DNA of 64,000 bases, from NCBI GenBank assembly GCA_036504595.1, contig DASXUX010000030.1:186001-250000 (forward strand), written 5' to 3'. Of this stretch, positions 1 through 6,960 are shown piece after piece. How positions within the stretch are numbered: position 1 is the stretch's first letter; every line of letters begins with the position of its first letter. A model generated the notes under the pieces. The model had not been told where the DNA came from and made no database searches. It saw only the letters and a list, made by a program, of their open reading frames with translations. The translations under genes were made by a program, and so were the position numbers. The stretch comes from DASXUX01 sp036504595. Lineage in GTDB: Bacteria; Planctomycetota; SZUA-567; H5-PLA8.

Positions 1-2
1 TC

Positions 3-335
3 ACGCAGACGGACCCGTATGTCGAAGTCGTCTGGCGGGACGTGAGCCTGGATTTCGTCATCGCGCACACCGATTTCAACTACCGCATCCCCGAAGCCGT
101 CCAGGCTCGCTACGGCGACAAGGTCTCGCTGCGCTCCTACCCCAGCGAAGCGTTCCTGCTGATCGAACCGCAGGCCGATGGCCTGACGTCCGCGCAAATC
201 CAGAAGGAGTGCGCCTTCGAATCGGTCGATCAGTACTCCGCGCGCCACCGCACCGCGTGCGAACAGCTTCGCCAGGGCAAGCCCGCCACACCGCAGCAGG
301 CCGCGCATGGAGCGAGGCCGCAGTATTCGAAGTAA
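3..335 (+). CDS. C-terminal part of an unidentified protein
   Basis: The reading frame enters from outside the window and ends at TAA (333-335), so about 110 residues of a longer protein are visible. I see no membrane segment, repeat or motif that I can assign; the last 25 residues are rich in Gln, Ala and Pro and look disordered. The GTG at 42 is unlikely to be the start because the frame stays open to the window edge. A 20-bp palindrome begins directly after the stop codon. I do not recognise the family and propose no function. Confidence 0.55.
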   Translation, partial: TQTDPYVEVVWRDVSLDFVIAHTDFNYRIPEAVQARYGDKVSLRSYPSEAFLLIEPQADGLTSAQIQKECAFESVDQYSARHRTACEQLRQGKPATPQQAAHGARPQYSK

Positions 336-355
336 CGCAATCCTCCTGGATTGCG
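336..355. repeat. Palindrome, CGCAATCC family
   Basis: CGCAATCCTCCTGGATTGCG follows the TAA stop of the first gene with no gap. The 8-bp arms are perfect and the loop is 4 nt. The same arms with a different loop occur twice at 14923-14991, so this is a dispersed element. It could act as a terminator hairpin, but no T-run follows. Confidence 0.7.
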
Positions 356-365
356 CATCGCGTGG

Positions 366-746
366 CTACGTGATGTCAGGATACTCTTCGATCACCCCAT
401 TTCGTGTGATCTTGGCAATGAAGGGCGGCTTGGTGCGACGTGCGAAACGCTCGATCCGGCGGACATTGCTGGCGAAAATTTCGGCCATTTCCGCACCCGT
501 CAGATTGCCGGAGGTAAGCACGAACGCCCGGACGCGCGCCGCTAATAACGCGTTCCGCTCCGCTAGACGCCGGCGAATATGCTTGTCTTTTGTCAGGCAG
601 ATCCAATTTTCTTTCCCGATAGCGGCCAACCAATCGGCGTCTCGTGCTCCCCTTGGGATCGCCTCGCCGAAGATGCGCACCTGCGCGCCGGCTTTCTGCA
701 GCGCTTCGCCAACGCCTCTGCCGAGACACTCATCAACGTAAAAGAT
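366..746 (-). CDS. PIN-like toxin (DUF5615-type), no standard start codon
   Basis: The frame encodes about 126 residues with the pattern of DUF5615/Mut7-C-like PIN-fold proteins: an N-terminal 'FYVDECLG' strand with the first acidic residue, 'GARDADWL' and 'LTKDKHI' near residues 45-70, then a basic C-terminus. Such proteins are thought to be RNases of toxin-antitoxin pairs. It lies just downstream of the DUF433 gene, as usual for these pairs. No ATG, GTG or TTG exists between the upstream in-frame stop and an internal GTG at 680, and starting at that GTG would delete the conserved acidic strand. I give ATC at 744-746, eight bases after the upstream stop, as a tentative start. An unusual start codon, translational coupling or a lost start are all possible. 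Confidence 0.6.
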   Translation of the reverse strand: MFYVDECLGRGVGEALQKAGAQVRIFGEAIPRGARDADWLAAIGKENWICLTKDKHIRRRLAERNALLAARVRAFVLTSGNLTGAEMAEIFASNVRRIERFARRTKPPFIAKITRNGVIEEYPDIT

Positions 747-753
747 GAGCGGC

Positions 754-1419
754 TCAGGCCGCTCTTCCGGGGAACTCGTATCGCACCGCTTCCTCGACCT
801 TGTCCGGTTCGCATCCGTAGTCCAGCGCCAGGTCGGCTATCCGGTCGCCAGCTTTGTAGCGTTCCGCGATGATTGCTGTCGGAATGCGTGTGCCAACAAT
901 GCACGGCTGGCCAAAGACAATCTCCGGGTCAATGGCGACTATTTTCGGGCCATCAAGCCGGTCTGTGGACAGCGGGAACAGACGGACGGGCATTCCGTCC
1001 TCTTTGTCCACGCGGCTCAGATAGCGGGTCAGCACATCCTTCATCGCAAGTTGCCCGTCTTCCGAGACGCTGATCAAACGCCCATAGTGCTCGACAAAAA
1101 CGTCATGGCCGTCCGTGAAGAAACTGTTGTCCGTCAGCGGATGCTTCGCGCGGAACTTCTTCCGCATGTAGTCAATGGCCTGACGCACCGCCGGCAACCG
1201 GACGCCATGTTTGCGGCGCAGAGAACTGAGCACGAAAACTTCGACCAGATTTCGGAACGAGAGCACCCACGGATCCTCGCCCACAGGCTCAATCACGGGT
1301 CGAAATCGGCTGCCCCCCGCTATCCAGGATCTGACTGTGGAAGGAGGCAGCGCGAGGTAACGTGCGACGTCGCCAACGCTGTAAAGTGGTACGTCAATAT
1401 GGCGGTCGGTACTTGGCAC
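754..1419 (-). CDS. DUF433 antitoxin with N-terminal MerR-like helix-turn-helix
   Basis: This 221-residue protein has two parts. Residues about 10-50 ('YSVGDVARYLALPPSTVRSW') form a MerR-type DNA-binding helix-turn-helix. Residues about 155-215 ('IVFGQPCIVGTRIPTAIIAE') are a DUF433 domain, whose 'G.P...GTRIP' signature is clear. DUF433 proteins are usually antitoxins of PIN-like (DUF5615) toxins, and the next gene on this strand fits that. The protein probably neutralises the toxin and autoregulates the pair. The extra N-terminal HTH and the roughly 100-residue middle make it longer than the usual 75-110 residue DUF433 antitoxin. Confidence 0.8.
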   Translation of the reverse strand: MPSTDRHIDVPLYSVGDVARYLALPPSTVRSWIAGGSRFRPVIEPVGEDPWVLSFRNLVEVFVLSSLRRKHGVRLPAVRQAIDYMRKKFRAKHPLTDNSFFTDGHDVFVEHYGRLISVSEDGQLAMKDVLTRYLSRVDKEDGMPVRLFPLSTDRLDGPKIVAIDPEIVFGQPCIVGTRIPTAIIAERYKAGDRIADLALDYGCEPDKVEEAVRYEFPGRAA

Positions 1420-1519
1420 GGCTGGTTAACCCCTTCCACCCCGGTAAGATGAAAACGTACAGATGATATCGGAATGGCGACCGGAGTGTCAACAGCGTGG
1501 CGCCAATCAAAGAGAAGCA

Positions 1520-1774
1520 CTACTCGGTTCCGTTCTTCTTCATAACCATCCGGTAGATCCACAGAATCAGGATCGCGCAGACCACTGAGCCGATCCAGCC
1601 GGCGGGGTGGCCTTCTCCGCCCAGCATACGGCCGATAAAACCACCCAGCAGCGAGCCGCCAATGCCCAGCAGCATTGTCACGATGCAGCCGCCGAGATCG
1701 CGGCCGGGCATGAGCAGTTTTGCAATGACGCCGACGACCAGCCCGAAAACTATCCAGCCGATAATATGAACCAT
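1520..1774 (-). CDS. GlsB/YeaQ/YmgE family small membrane protein
   Basis: An 84-residue protein with three hydrophobic segments and Gly-rich turns ('GWIVFGLVVGVIAKLLMPG', then 'MLLGIGGSLLGGFIGRML'). This is the pattern of the transglycosylase-associated/GlsB stress-response family of the inner membrane. I chose ATG at 1774 over an upstream ATG at 1810 because TTGGAGG lies seven bases before it and the family starts with the first hydrophobic segment. The biochemical role of the family is not settled. It stands alone, in the same orientation as the upstream tsaE. Confidence 0.88.
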   Translation of the reverse strand: MVHIIGWIVFGLVVGVIAKLLMPGRDLGGCIVTMLLGIGGSLLGGFIGRMLGGEGHPAGWIGSVVCAILILWIYRMVMKKNGTE

Positions 1775-1844
1775 GCGCACCTCCAAATAACATCGTGGAA
1801 AGAAGCGCATAATTCAGGCCACGGCAAGCTACTTCATAGACTGG

Positions 1845-2342
1845 CTAGTGTTTGTGGTTACTGAGCTGCTTGACGACTTCAGCCGCTCGCGGCCCTGTGG
1901 CGGTTACCGTCATGCGGCGCCGACTCGGCTCAAGATGCTCAATTCGCACGTTTAAGTGATCCGCAGGCCATGAGTAGTCCGCCACGCGCTCCGACCACTC
2001 CAGACACACAACGCCGTGCGCGTCGCTCAGGCAATCCGCCAGGCCGCTGGCGTCCAGTTCTTCAGCGCCGCCGACTACTCGGTAAATGTCGATGTGATAA
2101 AGCGTCAACCGCCCGCCGCGGTAAATGTGCTGGAGCACATACGTCGGGCTGGTCACCACCACACCGGGCGGAACGTTGAGGCCACAGGCGATGCCGCGCA
2201 CGAGCACGGTTTTTCCCGCGCCCAGTTCGCCGGCCAAAGTGATCAGCGTGCCGCCGGACAGCGCGCAAGCCAGACGGATTCCGAGCTGCTCGGTTTCCTG
2301 CGCGGAAGTGGTTTCCAATGTGAGCGACGTGTGGTAGCTCAT
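1845..2342 (-). CDS. tsaE: tRNA t6A biosynthesis ATPase TsaE
   Basis: A 165-residue P-loop ATPase required, with TsaB and TsaD, for threonylcarbamoylation of A37 in ANN-decoding tRNAs in the cytoplasm. The Walker A motif is 'GELGAGKT' (about residues 38-45). The family signatures 'SPTYVLQHIY' (switch-like region) and 'LEWSERV' (Walker B-like, near residue 120) are present, and length matches the family. It lies 18 bp downstream of thiL on the same strand, so the two are probably one transcript. Confidence 0.95.
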   Translation of the reverse strand: MSYHTSLTLETTSAQETEQLGIRLACALSGGTLITLAGELGAGKTVLVRGIACGLNVPPGVVVTSPTYVLQHIYRGGRLTLYHIDIYRVVGGAEELDASGLADCLSDAHGVVCLEWSERVADYSWPADHLNVRIEHLEPSRRRMTVTATGPRAAEVVKQLSNHKH

Positions 2343-2360
2343 GTGCGTTTCCCTGAGTGC

Positions 2361-3338
2361 TCAGGTTCGATGCTCATACCCAACGTTCGGCATCGGTCTG
2401 CGACTTCCGTCGGCGCTGATCAGTGTGCAACCATTTCGTAGCGGCTCGATGGTGCCTATTTTTGTCAACTGCACCGGTGCGCCCCATTGTGCAAGCAATT
2501 TGTCCGCCGCATTCGGCGCAACAGCCAGCAGCAGCTCGAAGTCCTCACCGTTACATAAGATGTCCTCAGTGCTTGCAGGATTACCTAAAATATCTGCTCG
2601 CGGAAGCTGCTGCTCGAAAACAGCCGCACCGCAGCCGCTCTCGTCACAAATGTGATGCAGATCGCGACTAAGACCATCCGTAATGTCAATGCACGCGTGC
2701 ACGCCGTTGGGCGCAATTTTTCGGATCTGCCGAGCCTCTTCCAGTCGCGGAACAAAGTCCAAATGCTTCCCCGTCCGCAGCGATCCGCCCAGTGTTCCCG
2801 TGACCAGCAGCGCGTCTCCATCTTTCGCGCCGCTGCGTAACCAAGCGCCGTCCTTCGGGCCTTCGCCGACGAGCGACACGGCGACGCTTAAGCCTTGCGT
2901 GGAAACGGCAACGTCTCCGCCCGCGAGCCCGAAACCAAAACGCCGGCAGCAGTCGCAGAGGCCGTCGTAAAGTTCCAGCGCCAATCGCTCGTCACTGCCC
3001 GCGCGCAGGTTCACCGCCACGGTCGCCGCCACGGGCCAGAAGCCGACCGCGGCGATGTCCGAACAGGCTTTGGCCATCGCCTTCCAACCCACTTGCTTGG
3101 GCGTCGCGGCGGTGGTGCCGGCCGAGGTAGCACAGACGACATTGCCGGCCGGCACGGAGGCCGGCGCTACCCCGCCTAGAACAAAATGCGTCCCCTCGAC
3201 AACTTGGTCGATCTTGTACGCCTGGTCGCGGTCGCCCGGCCAGCGCAGGACGGCGCAATCATGTCCGGGGCCGACAATCAGCCACGGATGTGTCGGCGCG
3301 CCGGCGCGGAATTTCTGGATGAGATTAAGTTCGCCCAC
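2361..3338 (-). CDS. thiL: Thiamine-monophosphate kinase with an in-frame repeat insertion
   Basis: About 325 residues of the PurM/ThiL fold. ThiL phosphorylates thiamine monophosphate to thiamine pyrophosphate using ATP. Seen: 'GPGHDCAVLRW' (Mg/ATP-binding N-terminal strand), 'VEGTHF', 'GWKAMAKACSDIAAVG', 'GLAGGDVA' and 'DITDGLSRDL'. I chose GTG at 3338 because the frame upstream of it only translates a spacer repeat. Between 'VEGTHF' and 'GWKAMA' there is an extra stretch of roughly 20-25 residues (about 55-79) encoded by a palindromic repeat that also occurs in other genes here. ThiL homologues normally join these motifs by a short loop. It probably shares a transcript with tsaE. Confidence 0.93.
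   Translation of the reverse strand: MGELNLIQKFRAGAPTHPWLIVGPGHDCAVLRWPGDRDQAYKIDQVVEGTHFVLGGVAPASVPAGNVVCATSAGTTAATPKQVGWKAMAKACSDIAAVGFWPVAATVAVNLRAGSDERLALELYDGLCDCCRRFGFGLAGGDVAVSTQGLSVAVSLVGEGPKDGAWLRSGAKDGDALLVTGTLGGSLRTGKHLDFVPRLEEARQIRKIAPNGVHACIDITDGLSRDLHHICDESGCGAAVFEQQLPRADILGNPASTEDILCNGEDFELLLAVAPNAADKLLAQWGAPVQLTKIGTIEPLRNGCTLISADGSRRPMPNVGYEHRT
3116..3171 (-). repeat. Palindromic element family A, copy inside thiL
   Basis: On the minus strand it begins GGTAGCGCCGGCCTCCGTG and continues CCGGCC; a degenerate inverted second half (GCTACC, then GGCCGGCACC) follows. It is read in frame within thiL and encodes 'GVAPASVPAG' plus the next 10-15 residues. The core recurs at 8769, 25711 and 44776. 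Exact ends are uncertain. Confidence 0.75.
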
Positions 3339-3347
3339 GACGAATAG

Positions 3348-3423
3348 TCCTGAGTGCTGAGTACTGAGTGCTGAGCATCCAAAGCGCACCCGCTGTTCAC
3401 TTGCGCCTCAGTACTCAGCACTT
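3348..3423. repeat. Inverted repeat built of TGAGTGC/TGAGTAC words
   Basis: Left arm 3348-3376 repeats the word 'TGAG(T)GC' or 'TGAGTAC' three times. Right arm 3405-3423 is its complement ('CTCAGTACTCAGCAC'). The structure lies between the thiL start and the NUDIX stop, and its right arm covers the last codons of the NUDIX gene. A small palindrome of the same word, CCTGAGTGCTCAGG, overlaps the thiL stop at 2352-2365. Confidence 0.7.
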
Positions 3424-3846
3424 CTTTTCAATGTGCTTCAGCGCGTTTCTGAAAACCTCTTTTAGACCCTCGTGTGGAATCAGCACTTCGACTTCGTCCA
3501 TTGTAGCCAGATGCGCCTCGGTATGTTCGTGCGAAAGGCGAATCTCGTCCTCACCCATGTCGCAGAGGAAGAAGATGACTTCCTTTGGACAGGTCTTTCC
3601 TTTCTTGAAGACTTCGTAACGCAGCGTTTCACGAAAATCGGCCGCAAAACTCGCCCGCCGCAGGCCGGCTTCTTCGTAGAGCTCGCGCATGGCCGTTTCG
3701 AGTTCCGTCTCGTTGGGCTCGGCCTTGCCCTTCGGCGGCCCCCACTCGCCATGTTTGGCTGAGCGCAGCAGCAGAAAGAGCACTTTCTTCTTTTCGCGCG
3801 CGTAACAGATCGCTCCGGCGGCGTGGATTTCTGGTTCGGTGGTCAT
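3415..3846 (-). CDS. NUDIX hydrolase, Ap4A hydrolase-like
   Basis: A 143-residue protein with a complete Nudix box: G-x5-E-x7-REUxEExGU read as 'GKAEPNETELETAMRELYEE' followed by 'AGL' (about residues 40-62). The preceding 'WGPPKGKAE' and the short length resemble bis(5'-nucleosyl)-tetraphosphatases, which cleave Ap4A and remove 5' caps from RNA. Substrate cannot be fixed from sequence. It is upstream of thiL on the same strand but separated by a repeat, so co-transcription is uncertain. Confidence 0.88.
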   Translation of the reverse strand: MTTEPEIHAAGAICYAREKKKVLFLLLRSAKHGEWGPPKGKAEPNETELETAMRELYEEAGLRRASFAADFRETLRYEVFKKGKTCPKEVIFFLCDMGEDEIRLSHEHTEAHLATMDEVEVLIPHEGLKEVFRNALKHIEKKC

Positions 3847-3891
3847 TTTGTCCGTAGTCAGTGGTCCGTTGTCAGTTGCTCTGAATCGGTT

Positions 3892-4095
3892 CTATCCCGC
3901 TCTTGCAATCAGCCGCTTCACCGCTGGAAGGAGCTTCTTGGGGATAACGACGATGACCTCGCTCCCTTTCTTAAAGCCTTCTTCCATTTCAGCAATAGCC
4001 TCTTCGTCGGTCTGGTTGTCGTAGTACGCGGCTTCCTCGGCGACGTCCTTCGCGGACCAGCCCTTCGGAAGAGGTTGTCGTCTGCTTCTCTTCAT
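3892..4095 (-). CDS. Small acidic protein, third gene of a RelE/Phd operon
   Basis: A 67-residue protein with the pattern 'LPKGWSAKDV....YYDNQTDEEAIAE' and a C-terminal 'IPKKLLPAVKRLIA'. Similar small proteins occur next to toxin-antitoxin and PIN genes, but I know no established function. It starts 8 bp after the Phd-type antitoxin stop on the same strand, so it is probably in that operon. It might be an extra antitoxin or regulator; this is inference from position and size only. Confidence 0.6.
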   Translation of the reverse strand: MKRSRRQPLPKGWSAKDVAEEAAYYDNQTDEEAIAEMEEGFKKGSEVIVVIPKKLLPAVKRLIARAG

Positions 4096-4103
4096 TGCCT
4101 CGC

Positions 4104-4349
4104 TTAAACACCTCTCGATTTCCGGTACTCTGCCAGCGTCAGGCCACCCTTCTCGCGTTTGACCGCATTCAGCATGCGCCGAAAGCGGCGGCTGCGTTCG
4201 AGCAGAAAATCCTCGACATCGGCATCTTCCATTCTCTCTATGACTGCAGTGATCTTTCCGTTTCGGGTTACAAACACCGGTTCGCGCGTGCAGGCTTCCA
4301 GGTACTTGGCGAAGTTATTTCTCACTTCTCCCATCGGCGCGACTTTCAT
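4104..4349 (-). CDS. Phd/YefM-type antitoxin
   Basis: An 81-residue protein starting 'MKVAPMGEVRNNFAKYLEAC' and continuing 'VFVTRNGKITAVI'. This is the N-terminal Phd/YefM fold, which binds DNA and neutralises a toxin through its C-terminal tail. Its start lies one base after the stop of the RelE-type gene. The toxin therefore precedes the antitoxin, the reverse of the common order. The complex probably represses its own promoter upstream of 4638. Confidence 0.87.
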   Translation of the reverse strand: MKVAPMGEVRNNFAKYLEACTREPVFVTRNGKITAVIERMEDADVEDFLLERSRRFRRMLNAVKREKGGLTLAEYRKSRGV

Positions 4350-4350
4350 G

Positions 4351-4638
4351 CTACGTCTCCTCGTAAAACTGATTTGTTTGTGCCTTGTGGAGCACTCTGA
4401 GCACGCTCACGCGTTCTTCTTGCTCATCGACCGTATAGAATACGCGGTAATGTCCCACTCGAAGCCGATACTCAGCCTGCTGTTCGCCGCGCAACTTCTT
4501 GATTCGGCTTTTGCTCTCTCGAGTCGGCTCGTTAGCAAGCATCTGAATCGCATCGAGAATAGCGGTCGAGTCAAACTTTCTGAGCCGGTCCAGGTCCGCG
4601 ACAGCCGAGGGTTTCAACACGACGTTGAACGCGCCCAT
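4351..4638 (-). CDS. RelE/ParE-type toxin
   Basis: A 95-residue protein with the RelE/ParE core: 'VVLKPSAVADLDRLRK' at the N-terminus, 'KLRG....YRLRVGHYRVFYTVDEQ' at about residues 48-72 and 'VLRVLHKAQ' at the end. The Arg/Tyr/His pattern at the C-terminus fits RelE-type mRNA interferases, although ParE gyrase poisons share the fold. It is the first gene of a three-gene operon with the Phd-type antitoxin and a small acidic protein. Confidence 0.88.
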   Translation of the reverse strand: MGAFNVVLKPSAVADLDRLRKFDSTAILDAIQMLANEPTRESKSRIKKLRGEQQAEYRLRVGHYRVFYTVDEQEERVSVLRVLHKAQTNQFYEET

Positions 4639-4717
4639 AGCAAAATTATGACACTCTTTTGCTACGAGTCAAGCCTTGCGGTTCTCGCTACGGATGCCTG
4701 CCGAAAGCCTGGGGTAC

Positions 4718-6748
4718 TTACGACAGGTCCGCGGGCGACTGCTGGGCGGCGGGAAGGAAGACGGTGAAGGTGGCGCCTTGGCCGGGCTGGCTTTGCACTT
4801 CAATGCGGCCGCCGTGCTGATCGACGATCTTCTGCGAGATCGACAGCCCCAGGCCGGTGCCGGTGTCTTTCTGAGTGAAGAACGGATCGAAGATCTTCTG
4901 CACGATGCCCGGCTCGATGCCGCAACCGGTGTCTTTGACGATGATCGCCAGCTTGCGCTGCATGGGCGCGATGGTGCCCGTCTTGCCTTTGATAAGAATC
5001 GCTTCTTCGACGGCGGCGACGCTGACGGCGACGCTTCCGCCCTTCGCACACGCCTGGATGCCGTTGAGGATGATGTTGCGGAACACCTGGCGCAGTTTGT
5101 CGCCATTGCCGAGCAGCGGCGGCCAGTTGCCGTGGCCCATGTCAAGCGCCAGCGTCACCCCGGCCTGCTCCGCGTCGTGCTGCATGTCGCGGATGAGCGC
5201 GGGAAGCACTTCCTGCACCAACACTGAATTCAGCGTCAGATCGCGCTGGCGGGAGAAGTCCAGCAGGTCCTGGACGATGCCGTTCATACGGTCCACTTCT
5301 TCCAGGATGACCTGCGTGTACTCGGTGCGCGCCTTGTCGTCGCCGTGCTTTTCCTGCAGAAGCTGCGCGAAACCGCGAATGGAATTCAACGGGTTGCGGA
5401 TCTCGTGCGCCACGCCGGCGGCCATTTGTCCGAGCGCCGCCAGATGCTGCGAGCGCCGCACCTGTTCCTCAAGCTTGCGGATCACGGCGAGATTGCGGAA
5501 GTTCGCCACGACGCCGACGATTTTGCTGGTGTGATCGCTCAACACGGAGGTGCTCAAGCCCAGCGGGATCGTCTCGTCGCCGACCTTGACGAGGATTTCG
5601 TAACGGTCTTCGGGCGTGCCCGTGGTCAGCGTGGTCTCGACGATTCGGCCGAGTTCGGCGAGCTCCGGCACTTCGCTGAGTTTGCGGCCGAGCAGCACGG
5701 CGTCGGCCTTGCCCAGAATGGCCTGCGTCGCATGGTTGACTCGCAGAACCCGCCCGCTGACGTCCACGACGATGATGCCGGATTGCAGCGAGCGAAGGAT
5801 GGACTGGTTGAATTCGGTGGCATCGAGCAGTTCGTTGTAGAGCCGGCTGTTCTCCACGCACACGGCAAGCTGCAGGGCCATCGCGGTGCAGAGCCGCAGG
5901 TCGGTCTCAGAGAACGCGGTCGCCGAGGCGCGGGTATCGAAATACATCATCCCGGTGACTTTATCTTTCACCTTCAGCGGCGATCCCATGATGGATTTGA
6001 CGCGCATGTCGTGAAGCGATTGGGCGCCGGCCAGACGCGGGTCGCTGTCCGCGTCCATGGAGATGAAACTTTCTTTCTTTTGCAGGAGCTGGTGCGCCAT
6101 CGTGCGCGAAATGGTGATGTTTTCGTCGCCCGGCTGCGGGGCGCGGACTTTGGTGACCTTCAAGCCCGGAGCGCCGTCGGCGGTGAGCAGCAGGATCAGT
6201 CCGCGATCGGCCGGGAAGGCATTGAAGAAATGCTCCAACGCTCGTTCCAGCAGCGCGGACATGTGCAGCACGCCGGCAATATCCACCATGAACTCATACA
6301 GCAGCGAAAGCCGGCGCTGCGCGTCGGGAATGCTGGTGCCTTCGCGAATTTCGAGGAACTTGGTGTCATCCAGGCTCAAGCTCATCCGGGCCGGCGGCGC
6401 GACGCGTTCCTTGGAGAAGACGACTTGCGTGGTCTGTTTGTCCTCGCGCGGCTCCAGGCGCAGCATCATCACGGTGTCGCCGACGCCGATGCGATCGCCG
6501 TTCTGCAGCGGGGATTCGGTAATGCGGGCTTCGTTGAGGAACGTGCCGTTGGTGCTCTTCAGGTCGCGCAGAATGTACTGGTCGCCCTGCATGACGATTT
6601 CGGAATGAATGCGGCTGGCAGCTTCGTCATCCAGAGCCACGTCGCAGGCGCGGTCGCGCCCGATGCGGAGCGCCTCCGGCCGCAGGGGGATGCGGTGCCC
6701 CTTATAGCGACCGGACACAACGACAAGTTCGGCCTTCGACGCTGGCAC
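4718..6748 (-). CDS. FHA-GAF-PAS sensor histidine kinase
   Basis: About 676 residues, cytoplasmic, with no membrane segment. Domains in order: FHA (about 5-98, 'RIGRDRACDV' and 'LKSTNGTFLNE'), a GAF-like domain (about 147-299), PAS (about 312-422), HisKA with the phospho-acceptor in 'GVAHEIRNPLNSIRGF' (His near 448), and HATPase_c ('DTGCGIEPGI', 'DPFFTQKDTGTGLGLS', about 555-670). FHA domains bind phospho-threonine, so input may come from a Ser/Thr kinase. I chose GTG at 6748 because GGGAGGAG lies eight bases before it; an ATG at 6787 would overlap that site. No response regulator gene is adjacent, so it is an orphan kinase here. Confidence 0.92.
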   Translation of the reverse strand: MPASKAELVVVSGRYKGHRIPLRPEALRIGRDRACDVALDDEAASRIHSEIVMQGDQYILRDLKSTNGTFLNEARITESPLQNGDRIGVGDTVMMLRLEPREDKQTTQVVFSKERVAPPARMSLSLDDTKFLEIREGTSIPDAQRRLSLLYEFMVDIAGVLHMSALLERALEHFFNAFPADRGLILLLTADGAPGLKVTKVRAPQPGDENITISRTMAHQLLQKKESFISMDADSDPRLAGAQSLHDMRVKSIMGSPLKVKDKVTGMMYFDTRASATAFSETDLRLCTAMALQLAVCVENSRLYNELLDATEFNQSILRSLQSGIIVVDVSGRVLRVNHATQAILGKADAVLLGRKLSEVPELAELGRIVETTLTTGTPEDRYEILVKVGDETIPLGLSTSVLSDHTSKIVGVVANFRNLAVIRKLEEQVRRSQHLAALGQMAAGVAHEIRNPLNSIRGFAQLLQEKHGDDKARTEYTQVILEEVDRMNGIVQDLLDFSRQRDLTLNSVLVQEVLPALIRDMQHDAEQAGVTLALDMGHGNWPPLLGNGDKLRQVFRNIILNGIQACAKGGSVAVSVAAVEEAILIKGKTGTIAPMQRKLAIIVKDTGCGIEPGIVQKIFDPFFTQKDTGTGLGLSISQKIVDQHGGRIEVQSQPGQGATFTVFLPAAQQSPADLS

Positions 6749-6807
6749 TCTTCGGCTCCTCCCGTGGGGGAGTACAATTCCTACCACTGACTAGGGTTAG
6801 TGGCAAG

Positions 6808-6958
6808 TGTGGCACGGGCAGGCCGCTGGCGCGGCTTCTTGCGCCAGCGGATTGCCCGTGCGGAGGCGCGCCGGATTCACGGGCAATCCGCGCCGCAAAC
6901 AGCCGTCGGTCCTTGATACCGACGCACCATACGCGGCGCGGCCTGCCCGTGCCACACA
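6808..6958. repeat. Composite palindrome family B, copy 1
   Basis: A 151-bp element with outer arms TGTGGCACGGGCAGGCC at 6808 and GGCCTGCCCGTGCCACACA ending at 6958. Inside are further arms, GCGGATTGCCCGTG and CACGGGCAATCCGC. Related copies are at 21469-21593 and 22216-22358, with half copies elsewhere. It fills the spacer between the histidine kinase and the FMN-binding gene and has no coding content I trust. Confidence 0.85.
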
Positions 6959-6960
6959 GG

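Noticed and set aside
5345..6790. 481-codon frame antisense to the histidine kinase
   Set aside because: Antisense shadow; the kinase has clear FHA, HisKA and HATPase motifs.
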